Shown in pieces: positions 46,784-59,603 of a DNA stretch of 64,000 nucleotides. The stretch is from Batillaria attramentaria (lineage: Eukaryota > Mollusca > Gastropoda > Batillariidae). The notes under the pieces are model-generated. The model was given only the letters and a program-made list of their open reading frames with translations, made no database searches and was not told the DNA's origin. The stretch covers positions 2,691,001 to 2,755,000 of the forward strand of contig JACVVK020000017.1 of assembly GCA_018292915.2 (NCBI GenBank), given 5' to 3'. The translations under genes were made by a program, and so were the position numbers. Each line of letters begins with the position of its first letter. Position 1 is the first letter of the stretch.

Positions 46784-46922
46784 ATTACACATGCAGTGCC
46801 ATCGAAAGCTTCAGCTGCTCGCGACATGATGCCATATCGTAATCATAATTAGCGTGATGAATGTTTTAGCAGCTCATGGCGACTCAGTCTTGTCTCCAAG
46901 TCTCCAAAGATCTCAGACCTTA

Positions 46923-48634
<1,712 letters not shown>

Positions 48635-48635
48635 T

Positions 48636-48820
48636 TTTGAGATGAAGAAGAAGGTGAATCTTTGTTTAGTTAACTTGAAAACCGGTCGACAGTAGTAACC
48701 AGCTCAGACAAACTTTGTGTACTGACCCACTGGCCTTCCGTGTGGTGTTCCGTTCTCCGTCTGTGTAGTGCCTGCTTCCGTTCTGATCTCTCGTCATAGC
48801 TTATGGGCTGCAAAGTGATA
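48636..48820 (-). promoter_or_regulatory. Conserved 5' flank of gene E
   Basis: GAAAACCGGTCGACAG and CCAGCTCAGACAAACTTTG match the flanks of C, D and F; the segment with GGCCTTCCGTG is also shared with D. Truncated upstream by foldback element FB2. Confidence 0.55.
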
Positions 48821-48821
48821 G

Positions 48822-49375
48822 CAGGTCGATAACTCAGTCTAGGCCCCTGCGACGACGGCCAAGTCGGGCTAACCGAGCCCGAGCCGAGCTAAGTGGATCT
48901 AAGAAGGAAACAACAAAAATACTCGGTGACAAGGAAAGTGGACAATTCGGAACAACTTTGAGGTCCCCGTGTAATTTCACAGTGTGCACAGAAGCGTTGA
49001 AAACTGTCGCATTCACCAGCACAGTACATTCTCAGCGTGTTTCGAGATTATTGCCTGCATGAGTTGTCCCCCCCCCCCCTGCTCTGCCACGAAAATGCGT
49101 GCTTGCTGCGGCAAGGAAGACAACTCATGCAGGCAAATAATCTCGAAACAGGCTGAGAATGTACTGTGCTGGTGAATGCGACAGTTTTCACCGCTTCTGT
49201 GCACACAGTGAAATTACACGGGGACCTCAAAGTTGTTTGCAACTGTCCACTTTCCTTGTCGCCGAGTATTTTAGTTTTCTTTCTTAGGGATCACTAACCT
49301 CGGCTCGGTCTCGGTTAACCCGACTTGGCCGTCGTCGCAGGGGCCTGAGTTATCCACGGACCCGGAACTGGGTTG
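48822..49375. mobile_element. Foldback element FB2, near-complete palindrome
   Basis: About 550 bp in which the left half (GGCCAAGTCGGGCTAACCGAG, TGAGGTCCCCGTGT, GCATTCACCAGCACAGTACA, TTATTGCCTGCATGAGTTGT) is the reverse complement of the right half almost throughout; the centre is near 49085. The right end is CGGACCCGGAACTGGGTTG; the left terminal bases are missing. It sits immediately upstream of gene E's conserved flank. Confidence 0.88.
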
Positions 49376-49380
49376 GTTTC

Positions 49381-49828
49381 GGCTACGCGCCACAGATGCA
49401 AATCTGGAGGAAAACGCTATATATTCCTCTTACACATAACGCTGCAGATGACACCCTAGAAATGCTTTAAAATTTACAAAAAAATTCATACAAATCAGGC
49501 AGCCATAGACTCATGCGTAGAGGAAATTTAAACAAATTCCAATGTTCCGTTTTTTTGGAAATGTTGGCAGCGACCACATACCCCCTCATTCCACGGTCGT
49601 CTGCTGGCTCCTGTGCCAGCCGCGCATGAATACAAATAGCCCACAAGCCAGCCTCATTTTTCCCTAATTTTACTATTACCTGGCATGAAACTTGTTTACA
49701 GAGCCAACAAAAAGCACCAGATTGCCATTTTTTACTCTGCACACAAATTTTAAAAGGGGCAAAGAGTTTCTACTATATTTAGCCGAATTGTTACTACATG
49801 CCCCGGAAGCTAATACCGGCGCGTAGCC
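49381..49828 (-). mobile_element. GGCTACGCG MITE, full reverse copy
   Basis: Ends GGCTACGCGCCACAGATGC and TACCGGCGCGTAGCC; internal sequence is the reverse of 33511-33937. It starts five bases after FB2. No matching TTC at both ends here. Confidence 0.85.
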
Positions 49829-50161
49829 TGTATCACATGATACCTGACAATTCCATCGCACTTCGGAACTGTTTCGAGCAGTTCCATTGCACCAAGGAAC
49901 TGTTCCCTTTGACTGTAATACTGGATCTGTTTGTGTAACAGGGCCATCACAGTCAAGGATACATCAAATCAGAGAATCTCCAGTTTCTACTCTAAGCGTA
50001 TTTTGAACCTATGATAGTGTGATGTTTTTCTAGCAAGCTGGTAGTGCTTTTACATCGACTGGGCATTGGTGAGGTCAGTTCATCTTCTCGCTGCAGAGCC
50101 AGAGGCCATACCAGGCCTTGAGAATGAACTCCATGACGAAAACCGGTGCAATTGCGAAGAG

Positions 50162-50163
<2 letters not shown>

Positions 50164-50238
<75 letters not shown>
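50164..50238. repeat. (CA)n array at the 3' boundary of unit F
   Basis: Followed by TGATTATGCTTTTATTTTTG and TTAATTTCAGGACTTACAC, homologous to units E and G. Confidence 0.9.
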
Positions 50239-50239
<1 letters not shown>

Positions 50240-50576
50240 AGGTCAATGATTATGCTTTTATTTTTGTTAATTTCAGGACTTACACATCCATAGCCAGACA
50301 AGAATTTGACAGGGACCAATAAGAAAAGCAACCCCCCCGCCCCAACAAAAACAACAACAAAACCAAAACAAAAAAAACAAACAAAAAAAAACCCACCAAA
50401 CCACTGTGGTGTTGACTCAGACCGGACACATAAGGCATTAGAATATATTTATCAGAAATATATGCACAAGAAAATTTAATGCAGTTTTTCTTTCCCCAAA
50501 CGAACCTTTAGAGGCTAAAACTAAGGCCACAGATTTAAGCTAGGAGGTAGGTACGAAAAGGCCGTCAGATACTAAC

Positions 50577-50975
50577 CCCCGTAGTGTACTTAGTGGTTAG
50601 CACTTCGGACCAAGGACCGGGAGACCAGGGTTCGAATCCCAGCCAAGGCAGGCACTATTTTTTTCCACCTAGGTCGGTTCCTACCCAGATTATGCGTTCC
50701 ATGGGCCCATTGGGGAAGCTGTTGCCACACAGCCGAGATTCACCCACTTCACGGGTGCGACTTTGAGGGTGATTCCCTTGTTATGATTCCCATTCGTATG
50801 ATGTGGATGATTACATGGTGCAGTAGTTCCCGGTCCTGGTTAACGCCGGGATATTTATGACAGGAAGCGTGGAATGCGGCCCTGTTACGCAGTTTCAAAC
50901 GACATGGACCTCCCTAGCATCATCATGCCATCCTCCTCCTCTTCATCATGCAAAATAAACGTTGCCCCAAAAGAG
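50577..50975 (+). mobile_element. SINE family C, copy 1
   Basis: tRNA-like head with AGTGGTTAGCACTTCGGACC and GGGTTCGAATCCCAGCC; body CCATTGGGGAAGCTGTTGCC, GGATATTTATGACAGGAAGC; end TGCAAAATAAACGTTGCCCC. It interrupts the 3' flank of gene F. Confidence 0.85.
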
Positions 50976-51029
50976 TTGCCCCTAATTTCCACACGCGATT
51001 GTACATAGTGATGATTAATACAATGGCAA

Positions 51030-51255
51030 AGGCAATGTCAGTTCTTATGGTGAACACAAGAGCTATGACAAAGAAGATCCCGGATAGACAATAATATTAG
51101 GAAAATTTTATTAACTGCTCATCAGCATCATCGAACGTTTTAGTGGCTGGTGCATGACGTTTACGGTTTTAGCCATGTCTCCAATGATCTCAGACCACAG
51201 GCCTGAAGACCAAACCACATGGTGACAGCAAGGGTCGTGGCACAGCAGGCTCCAA
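51030..51255 (-). pseudogene. Two relics of the exon 2 3' end
   Basis: Reverse translation of 51030-51090 gives LSGIFFVIALVFT. That of about 51190-51250 gives ACCATTLAVTMWFGLQA, followed by 3' UTR-like sequence (GCCATGTCTCCAATGATCTCAGA on the plus strand). These resemble the hydrophobic tails of E and G (GTFFATAIAFTLWSVLQA). No Cys-rich part is left with them. Confidence 0.55.
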
Positions 51256-51367
51256 GAGGGGCGAAACATAATAATAAAAAGTAAATAAAAGTGATTAATT
51301 GCTCATCGGTCTCATGGAACATTTTAGCGTCTCAGTCATGACGTTTAGCCATGAGTGTCCAAGGATG

Positions 51368-52409
51368 TCAGATCTCAGGCCCGAAGAACGGTCCACACGG
51401 CGAAAGGCCAGAAGCGGAATTATTTACTGTATTTTCTATGCTGCATTTATACCAGTCGACTTGTTCGGATGGCACGCAGGCGCAAGACTGGAGCTCCCGG
51501 TTCACGAGCACCGCGCGTACTGAGAAGCCAGCTTCGAGGCAACAGACTGTCCCAGATACACACCTGGCCTGTGCCCCAGCGCAAACGTCTCCCTTTGCAC
51601 AGCCTAATCCTGTAGGATCACAAAATAATTTGACATTTACGGTATACATCCAAGTTAGTTAGTTAGTTATTTAGGGCTTAACGCCGCGCAAGCAATATAC
51701 ATCCAAAGTTCCAGCACCGACGGGTTTCCCTAAACCAAGAGCCGATAAGGAAGAGCTAGTTACATAGGTTGCGATAGGCCAGTGTCCGCGTAAGTGGCGA
51801 GCTTTCCCGAGGTTGTCGAATAATCGCTGCCTGGGAAATCCCGATAATCGGTATGGGACTGTCAGTCAAGGGTGACTTTAGGACCGGAGGCTAGAGCAAC
51901 AGGTAATGCTGACAACGGTGTGGTCAGCCGTCAACATGCCGCGTTTTCTGGCCGTCCTGTTCACGCTCCAGCGCTCCGCCAAGCAAATCCCCTCTGCAAG
52001 GTTGACTCAGGCGAACTGCACTCTGTGGCACGTGACTATCTCCTAGTAATCGGTTCTTGCTTGTACTTACAGTTGTGTACCTATATTACTACTGTGTTTG
52101 TGTTTACTTAAATACCAAAAACATGAACATAAGAAGTCGTGTAAATGGTCCAGTCTTTTGGAGATCACTCACGGACTGTATAATTTAAGGCAAAGATTAA
52201 AGGAAGCTTGTCTTGGTATGGGTTAAGTAAGGGATAAAAAAAATCAAACAAAGAAAAAAAAACCGTTTTGCACAGCTTAATCTACCCGAGAGCAGAAGAT
52301 CTCTGATTAGACAAAATAATATTGCAGATATTGTCTTACCTTGAGCAGATCTGAGAGACGCAGCAATAACCATGGTCATCAGGATAAGAACCTCGGTACG
52401 AGCCATCAT
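51368..52409 (-). CDS. Cluster gene F: 8-Cys protein with broken hydrophobic tail
   Basis: Exon 1 52409-52340, exon 2 51609-51368, 103 residues. Signal peptide with VLILMTMVIAASL; phase-1 donor GTAAGAC, acceptor TCCTACAG. The cysteine spacing is kept: C-x5-C-x6-C-x5-CC-x18-C-x-C-x10-C. Against E and G, about 35 bases are missing after SASGL. The frame then runs into SPCGPFFGPEI, while the original tail codons (FAVWTVLRA) survive out of frame. The product would lack the membrane/GPI tail. It is either a secreted soluble variant or an early pseudogene. I annotate it as coding because the rest is intact. The STPG motif is also lost (VPSEQ instead). Confidence 0.65.
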
Positions 52410-52414
52410 TTCTG

Positions 52415-52570
52415 CGTTGAACAAGAAGGCCAATCTTTCTTCTAGGAGTTGAAAACCGGTCGGCAGAAACAACTAGCTCAGACCAACTATTCGAAATGAC
52501 CCAGTTTTCTTACAACTGCCTCATTTAAACCTCAGAATCTGTTTCGGTTTTTGTGCGTCTTGGTTTTCCA
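52415..52570 (-). promoter_or_regulatory. Conserved 5' flank of gene F
   Basis: GAAAACCGGTCGGCAG and CTAGCTCAGACCAAC on the plus strand match genes C-E; pyrimidine-rich GGCCTTCTTGTTCA precedes the start on the coding strand. Confidence 0.55.
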
Positions 52571-52599
52571 CGCTGTCCATTGTGATCAACAGGATGCAG

Positions 52600-53230
52600 T
52601 TGACCTCCGGCTCAAGCCTCCATTTCCCCCCTTCCCCTCCCGACAGGCGGAACAAAAGGAAATCAAATTAAAGGCGGCAGGCCTAAGATTAAGAGGTCAA
52701 GGTTTGTTTTGAAAATTAATGGTTGCGTTTGTGAGTGCGCTTGTATACTCGAAATAGTCGACCTTGATGATAAGTAAAACTCTGAAGGTATATCACTGAC
52801 TCTCTGCTGGCCGTGACAACGAGAACTGCGACGACCCGAACCTGTCCTTAGTTAGCACTGCGGCAATGCCCGTGGCAAAAGCTGTTTTTCTCTTTGTGTT
52901 CCAGCTTTTTTTTTTCTTTTTTTTTTTTCATTGTTGAATGTGTCTACGCGGCACAACTGAAAGACACCACCAAACCAGCTACACATACCATGATATTTAT
53001 AATGAGATTATTTGCAACCAGTTATAATAGCCCTGCTGTTCCGGTATGTCTCTCACAACTGAGCAAATCTCCGGAGAAGATTAAAGTAAGCAGTTCACGT
53101 TTAACAACTGCGGTTGATTTGGCTCCAGCTTTTTTTTTTCTTTTTTTTTTCTTTTCGCCCGAATATAGAACCATCAGGTGACGTATAACGCAACGCATCG
53201 CATCTCATTGCAACGCAATCATACGATTTG
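52600..53230. other. Noncoding between F and G, nothing recognised
   Basis: Contains T-rich runs (52905-52930, 53130-53155), no conserved frame. Confidence 0.45.
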
Positions 53231-53231
53231 A

Positions 53232-53375
53232 TGCCGTGCCGTGCCGTGCCGTGCCGTGCCGTGCCGTGCCGTGCCGTGCCAATCCATACCATACCATGCG
53301 ATGCGATGCCATACCAATCCATACCATACGACGCCATGCGATGGGATTCCACACCACACCACACCACACCACACC
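53232..53375. repeat. (GTGCC)n followed by diverged pentamer arrays
   Basis: About nine GTGCC units pass into CATACCATGCGATGC-type variants and then (ACCAC)n. They appear to be successive mutated expansions of one pentamer. Confidence 0.88.
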
Positions 53376-53803
53376 TGACAAGGAAGTAACACAAGGAAGT
53401 AAATCTCCGTAAGATTTGAGCAACCTTGTCTCTGGGCACTTTGTCTGAATCACTCAGTCACTGGTTCAGTCAGTTTAGTCACACATTCAGTAAATCCTTT
53501 AAGTGCTTTATTGTCAAATGAAACAAGAATGATTTTATAATGTATTTATAACGCTTTTCGTCCAGGAAAGGTAAGGGAGAACAACTATGCAATCCTGACA
53601 GTGACACCTATGTCTATGCTCAGTTACATCCCTTGCTCAGATTAATTGTGAAAAGAGCATTCATAAGCTTTGACCAGTTGTGTTAACAATTCTGTTGCAG
53701 AAGCTTTGGTTGTTTAGAATTGAGGCCCTTAGCTTTTTTTTCTTTTTTTCTTTGGGGGGGGGGGGGATCCTCTCTCTTTTCTTTTTCTTTCTATTATTGT
53801 TTT

Positions 53804-54043
<240 letters not shown>

Positions 54044-54124
54044 GTTCAAAAGAGATTAATAAAAAAAAATATAAAAAAAGAATGATTTTATTCCATTCTA
54101 CCACTATTACAGGTCATTGTTAAT

Positions 54125-54245
54125 CATAGCTTACATGATTAGTTCGAGTGGGTTACCGCGAAAGAAACCACTCGACGTTTCACATTTTTGATGTAGCTAC
54201 CGAGCCTCCGGCTCGTTAAAACTCGCAGTGTTTCGGTCGAAATCA
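54125..54245. repeat. Partial copy of the hairpin repeat of 29.65/36.77 kb
   Basis: AGCTTACATGATTAGTTCG and CCGCGAAAGAAACCACTCG resemble the hairpin arms, read in the opposite orientation; GTAGCTACCGAGCCTCCG matches the loop. Confidence 0.6.
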
Positions 54246-54707
54246 GCAAATTCGTGTGGTGTATTTTCCGTAATCGGCGGCACCTCATGGTAAAACTCTA
54301 TATAACCACTCCTTGCTCTACTTGGAATTGTTGGTATACAGCGAATTGAAAGCAGTAATCTGAACTCGTGGGAAACTGTGCCGAGAAGCTTAAAATGTGT
54401 AAATGTAGATTGTACTACAGGCTCGGGGCGATCTGACGGTGGACAGAATGAAGCACAGTTTGAAATAGTTTGGCCTATTCCAATCAGGGGCATACATCAT
54501 ACATTACATGTAAATTGTTATGAACAATGATTAAGCGGGTAAAAAACAAAAATCTGTACACTGAAAGAAACTCTTGTGTTTATGTACAATCAAAATCTCG
54601 TAACTTATCATAATAAAGTTTATCACAAAGGGAAGTAACGCCTTACGGACGGACCGCTTTCTCAGGACTGACATGTTTGGAAAGTCAGAACACGTTAGTC
54701 AGGCACA

Positions 54708-55199
54708 CGACGACCGGCCTCCGTAGTGTAGTGGTTAGCACTTCGGACCATGGATCGGGAGACCCGGGTTCGAGTCCCAGCCGAGGTAAGCGGGATTTTT
54801 CCTATCTAGGTCGGCTCCTACCCAGAGCGGGTGTGCTATGGGCCCAATGGGGAGGCTGTTGCCACACAGCCAAGATTCGCCCACTTCACGCGTGCTAGTT
54901 TGGGGGTGCTTCCCTTGGTATGACACGTCTTATGATGTGGATGATTACACGGTCGGCACCGCAGGTGCCGTAGTTCCCGGGTCTGGTTGATGCCGGTATA
55001 TTTATGACAGGAAGCGTGGAATACGGCCCTGTCTGGCAGTCCCAAACCTCACGGACCTCCATAGCATCATCTTACCATCATCCTCATCTCCATCATCATG
55101 CATAATAAAAATTGCCCCAGCTCCCGAGCCCTCCGCGGGTTCCACCCACCACTGGAACTGGCAAAGAGTCGAGAAAGCAAAAAAAAAAAAAAAAAAAAA
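54708..55199 (+). mobile_element. SINE family C, copy 2, with 10 bp target duplication
   Basis: Head GTAGTGGTTAGCACTTCGG and GGGTTCGAGTCCCAGCC; body as in copy 1; ends in a 21 bp A tail. GTCAGGCACA on both sides (54698-54707, 55200-55209). The A tail and clean duplication suggest it is younger than copy 1. Confidence 0.92.
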
Positions 55200-55410
55200 G
55201 TCAGGCACATCGAATGCGCTTAATCTGTGCATCAGAATCAGTCACTTGGGACACAATATAGCATCTGAAACCATTGTGGTGACTCGGGTTGGCGTACATG
55301 TTGTTCTATATATGTTGAAGCGTACCGCGTACTGAGCAGACGACGTTATTTGGTTGTGGACTGAAGATCAACTAGACAGAGCTGATTGGTGGCTATTTTT
55401 AGTGACTTTG
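55200..55410. repeat. Dispersed repeat, inverted match of 39590-39880
   Basis: AATCAGTCACTTGGGACACA and AGCAGACGACGTTATTTGGT are the reverse of the 39.6-39.9 kb sequence. Confidence 0.75.
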
Positions 55411-55462
55411 TCGATCGGTGTGTAGTACAGATATGGAAGCGTTAGGCTAAAGAAGTTCACAT

Positions 55463-55515
55463 GCACACACACACGCACGCACGCACACACGCACACACAC
55501 ACACACACACACACA
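55463..55515. repeat. (CA)n array at the 3' boundary of unit G
   Basis: Followed by AGTGATTATACTTTTATTTT and GTCAATTTCAGACCTTACAC, as in units E and F. Confidence 0.9.
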
Positions 55516-55910
55516 CTCGTGTAATTCAGTGATTATACTTTTATTTTTGTCAATTTCAGACCTTACACAGCAATAGCCTGGCAAGAATTTGTGAGGAAAC
55601 AACTGTGGTACTGATTCAGATAGTCAGGCACAAATGGCATAAGTATAGATTCAGTGCTCATGTAATTTTTGACAAAGCGTTCCTTTCGAAGCAAAGCCCA
55701 CAAATGAAAGCTATAAAGTAGGCGTCAGATATATAGTCGTCTTACTTTGTCTCGCTACTAATTTCCAGAGTTTTTTTTTTTTTTTTTTAGGTCCGGTGAA
55801 AAATAGCAACAGTAATAACATTGCATAACTGCTCATCAGTGTCATGGAACGTTTTACACAGCGACTCATGACGTGTACTGTTGAGCGGCGTCTCCTAGGA
55901 CCCCCAGACC

Positions 55911-56412
55911 TCAGGCCTGAAGAACGGACCACACGGTGATGGCGACGGCAGTTGTGAAGAATGTCCCGGACAGCTGAGAAGCGGAATTTACTTCGCTGCA
56001 ACTGGACGAGGTGATTCCCGGGGTGGACTCACAGGTGCAAAACTTGAGCTGCCCGTTCACTGCCGAAGCGTTCACCGTGGAGCCAGCACCCCCGCAACAG
56101 TAGACTGTCCCAGCTAGTTTACAGGTGATGGCTGCGCTGCTGCAGTCGTCTCCTTTCAAGCACTCGCCTGTAGGATCACAGAAAGAAAACTTGGGGAATT
56201 CACGGTCATTTTCGGTGCACATCGAAAGTGTTATACCAAGAACCAATAAGTAATAATTTGCAAATAGGCTGCCTCATGCCAGCGGTCGATAGGGTGGCCA
56301 GCTTCAAATGTGCCCCATCTGACGTGTACTGATGTGAATCAGGCTGACCGAGACCTGAGCCGAGACAACTAATAACTAAGAAGAAGGAGATCAAGAAAAC
56401 AACAACAACAGC

Positions 56413-56444
<32 letters not shown>

Positions 56445-59082
56445 AAACCCATGATGGGTGACAAGAAACGTGGCCAGTTCTGAACAATTTTGTAATCGCC
56501 ATGTAATTTCACAGTCAACATAGAAGCGGTGAATTCTGTCGAATAGGTGCGACTTTGAGGCAACCCTGTTCCGGGTCCGTCGATAACTCTAAGCCCCTGC
56601 GACGGCAGCCAAGTCGGGCTAACCGAGACCGAGCCGAGTTAAGTGATACCTAAGAAGGAAAAAAACAAAAATACTCGGTGACAAGGAGAGTGGGCAATCG
56701 CGAACAACTTTGAGGTCCCCGTGTTATTTCACAGTGTGCACAGAAGCGGTGAGTTCTGTCGCATTCACCAGCACAGCACATTTTCAGCCTGGAGATTATT
56801 GCCTGCATGAGTATTCTCCCGTGCATACACAGACCCGCAGCATGCATGCATTTTTCGTAGCGGCTTTGTGCTCTGCCACGAAAAATGCGTGCTTGTTGCG
56901 GCAAGGGAGACAACTCATGCAGGCAATAATCTCGAAACAGGCTGAAAATGTACAGTAACTGTGCTGGTGGATGCGACAGAACTCACCACTTCTGTGCACA
57001 CTGTGAAATAACACGGGGACCTCAAAGTTGTTCGCAACTGTCCACTTTCCTTGTCACCGAGTATTTTTGTTTTTTCCTTCTTAGGTCAGTACATGTATCA
57101 CTTAGCTCGGCTCGGTCTCGGTTTAGCCGGACTTGGCCGTCGTCGAAGGCGTGTAGAGTTATCGACGGACCCAGAACAGGGTTGACTTTGACGGTGCTTC
57201 CCTTGTTAGGACACACCTCATGACCTGGGTGTAATCACAACTGGAGATGGTGAAGAGTGTGAGGGAAAGGGGGGGGGGGTGGTCTGTAAGGTTAACCCAG
57301 TCACGTGGTTAATCGGTCGAGGTCGAAGATTTTATCATTGGCTTGGTGCACAAGTTACTGTACGGTCAATTAGGGCCCGTGCACACTAGCTTCGGTGCTA
57401 CAGCGCACGCACGCACGCTTGTCGCGCTTTGTCAGAATCGCGCGCGTGCTGCTTTCGGAGATCTCACGAGTGCTTCTGAGTGTGCGATGGAATGCGAAAC
57501 TATATCTGAAACGTATCATAATACTTCAGGCTGCTTGTTCGCAGTCTGAATAGAGACTGGTGATCGAGGCCACGATAACTTGATAGAATTTAGCTACAAC
57601 AAACCTTTGCTGTAGAATGATGTAGACAATGAGACTCGGAGATCAGTCGGTGACAAGCGGTTTGTGTCTGCTTTATTTACTCCATTTATGTACATGTATT
57701 TACCGTAGTGTGAGTCAGCGGAGAGTGACACAAGAAAACGGCATACCCGTCGATTGTGATATGAATCGAGCTGAAAATTGTAGAGGTTTTCCTGTTCACG
57801 ATACATGTCGATGAGGCGAAACATTTCGTCTTTGCGCAATTCCGCCATCTTGGAAGAGACAGTTCCTATCCTCGCGCGACAGAATTTTTCAATCGTGCTA
57901 CGTCTGTCGCTCCGTGCTTCAAGGGGTTGCACACGTAGACGCGCGACAAAATTTGCTGCACCCTAAGGCCCGGGCCCTCTCACACTAGCGTAACGCCCCG
58001 TGCGCAACGCTTGGCACATCGAGCGTGCGTGTCGCTACCCACGTCGCACGTGCGTGATCGTGCTCTCACACTAGCGTGGCGTAGACAGCTACAAAAGTTT
58101 TTACAAGATGGCGTCGGACGGATCATCCGAAGAAGATGAAGTTCCCCTGCCAGGCTCATACTCGTTTTTGATTGGCTGATAGCAATAATTTACGCTCGTC
58201 ATTGTCGCAAGAATAGAACAGGCCCGCGACAGAGATTTTCGTTGCGGACGAGACGCGCAGCAAGGGGTCTCACACTAGAACGCGCGGGAAAACTTGATGC
58301 GTGCGACAGAAATCTTACCGCGTCGCGCACGCTTGACGCTAGTGTGAGAGGGCCCTAACGCTTCAACGATTTCCCGCTCCGCGAAGCTGAATCAGCGTTA
58401 CATCTGGGCGAACTCAGCCCCGGCTATAGTACTGGACTAGCTCTTAGTTATCACTTCTTTCTAATACTTAGCGGTTCGATCAATTATTATTATCATTACT
58501 ATCGATTTGCGTCACGCTACTGAAAAGTGTTGATGTCTCATGTGTCTACTGCTCGCATTTCTTCCACAGTCACACTCGTCCTCTTTACAGCCCCTCTAAC
58601 AAACTTCTGTACTATTTATAACAGGTAATGAATTCAATATGTCCCATGCCATACTCAATGCTCGGGCCGTGAGTTCAAATCCCGGCTGGGTTCAAATATT
58701 TGTGCTGGCCTTTTTCTCGTTGCCCCGTCTTTGGTATCACCCTTACGTGGTGGAAAAGGACGTTAAACTCCCAAACACCCAACCACCCTCCCATGCCATA
58801 TTATATGTACTATACTCTCGAGGCACGATGCACAGTATATTTCGCACGAATTGTTCTTGTAAATTTGCACCAAAAAAAAAAAAAAAAATCCTCTGTGAAG
58901 TTCGTGGCGTCTATCAAAACCGGCCGGTCGGCAAAAATTCAAGATGGCCGAGCGAGGAGAGCTGTTTTCCAACAGAAATACACTCCATTGAAATGAGTGA
59001 ATATTCGCTTACCTTGGACAGACGTGAGACACGTCGCGATGACCATGGTCATCATGATCAGGGCTGTGAAATAAGCCATCAT
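55911..59082 (-). CDS. Cluster gene G: small secreted 8-Cys protein, predicted GPI-anchored
   Basis: Exon 1 59082-59013, exon 2 56167-55911, 108 residues. Signal peptide with FTALIMMTMVIATCL; phase-1 donor GTAAGCG, acceptor TCCTACAG. Mature spacing C-x5-C-x6-C-x7-CC-x18-C-x-C-x10-C, identical to E, with KLAGTVYCC, VNGQL and CESTPG conserved. The C-terminus LSGTFFTTAVAITVWSVLQA is hydrophobic to the end after NSAS, as for GPI attachment. NAS is a possible glycosylation site. The 2.8 kb intron contains two foldback elements and two Harbinger-type elements. E and G are the closest pair in the cluster. Confidence 0.85.
56325..56560. mobile_element. Foldback element, half copy
   Basis: AGGCTGACCGAGACCTGAGCC and TTTTGTAATCGCCATGTAATTT correspond to the left arm of FB2/FB3; an (AAC)n run replaces part of it. 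The last 14 bases before 56561 match SINE C. Confidence 0.6.
56561..57184. mobile_element. Foldback element FB3, full copy, in the intron of gene G
   Basis: Ends CAACCCTGTTCCGGGTCCG and GGACCCAGAACAGGGTTG; the two halves are complementary nearly throughout (GCATTCACCAGCACAGCACA on one side). Flanks ACTTTGAGG (56552-56560) and ACTTTGACG (57185-57193) are a 9 bp duplication with one mismatch. The target is a SINE C fragment. Confidence 0.9.
57371..57963 (-). mobile_element. PIF/Harbinger-type fragment with a MADF-like exon
   Basis: The left end TTAGGGCCCGTGCACACTAG resembles the ends of the neighbour at 57967. On the reverse strand, 57848-57747 encodes MAELRKDEMFRLIDMYREQ followed by ENLYNFQLDSYHNR, resembling the start of a MADF (Myb/SANT-like) domain, and ends at a donor (CGACGG before GTATGC). 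Harbinger transposons carry such a second protein. No transposase remains. Confidence 0.6.
57967..58355. mobile_element. PIF/Harbinger-type MITE with TAA target duplication
   Basis: Inverted ends GGGCCCTCTCACACTAGCG and CGCTAGTGTGAGAGGGCCC, the left one with an extra GGCCC outside. TAA lies on both sides (57964-57966, 58356-58358), the usual TWA target of this superfamily. It contains ATGGCGTCGGACGG plus an acidic frame of 23 codons, perhaps a relic of an internal gene. Confidence 0.85.
58660..58780 (+). mobile_element. SINE family A, partial
   Basis: B-box GTGAGTTCAAATCCCGG, CAAATATTTGTGCTGGCC, end AAAAGGACGTTAAACTCCC. The A-box half of the head is missing. In the intron of gene G. Confidence 0.82.
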
Positions 59083-59084
59083 TT

Positions 59085-59225
59085 TTGTTTCGCTGTGAAC
59101 AATGGTGTGACACGTATGTGCTGAAATATTTGCAAACCTGTTGGCAGCAGCAACAAACTTCGTTCCCGGGACACTTTGTGGTGCACCTCAATGATTTTCT
59201 TCCGTGTTCCTCTTAGTTTCAGTTA
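59085..59225 (-). promoter_or_regulatory. Conserved 5' flank of gene G (diverged)
   Basis: CCTGTTGGCAGCAGCAAC and CTTCGTTCCCGGGAC correspond to the CCGGTCGGCAGNAAC box and the TTCGTCCC segment of genes C and D. Weaker than in C-F. Confidence 0.45.
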
Positions 59226-59603
59226 CGCTTTTTTTTTTTTTTTTTTAAATTACGCGTCCTAGTTTCCAAGCTCAAAACGTGCTCCGCGGTGTGACGCCCA
59301 CTCAGGTGGGTAACCAAACCCCCTGGCTTTGTGATACGCTGTGCGGTGGTGATAGGTAAAAACACATTAGCTTGCTATTTAGGCTTGTGTCTGACGAAGT
59401 ATAAGTCTGTGCGGCATATTTTACGCATCTACTACACCTTTAAAGACTGGCACAGGTACATGCAGCAGGCAAAGCTCGAAAAATGGCAGTAAGTTGGCAT
59501 AATTTGATTGATTGTTTATTGTGTTGGGCCGCCAGCCCGTTCACATGGGGAACACATGAGGATACATGCGGGCAATACAGTACATGAGGGGGAATACATA
59601 TGT

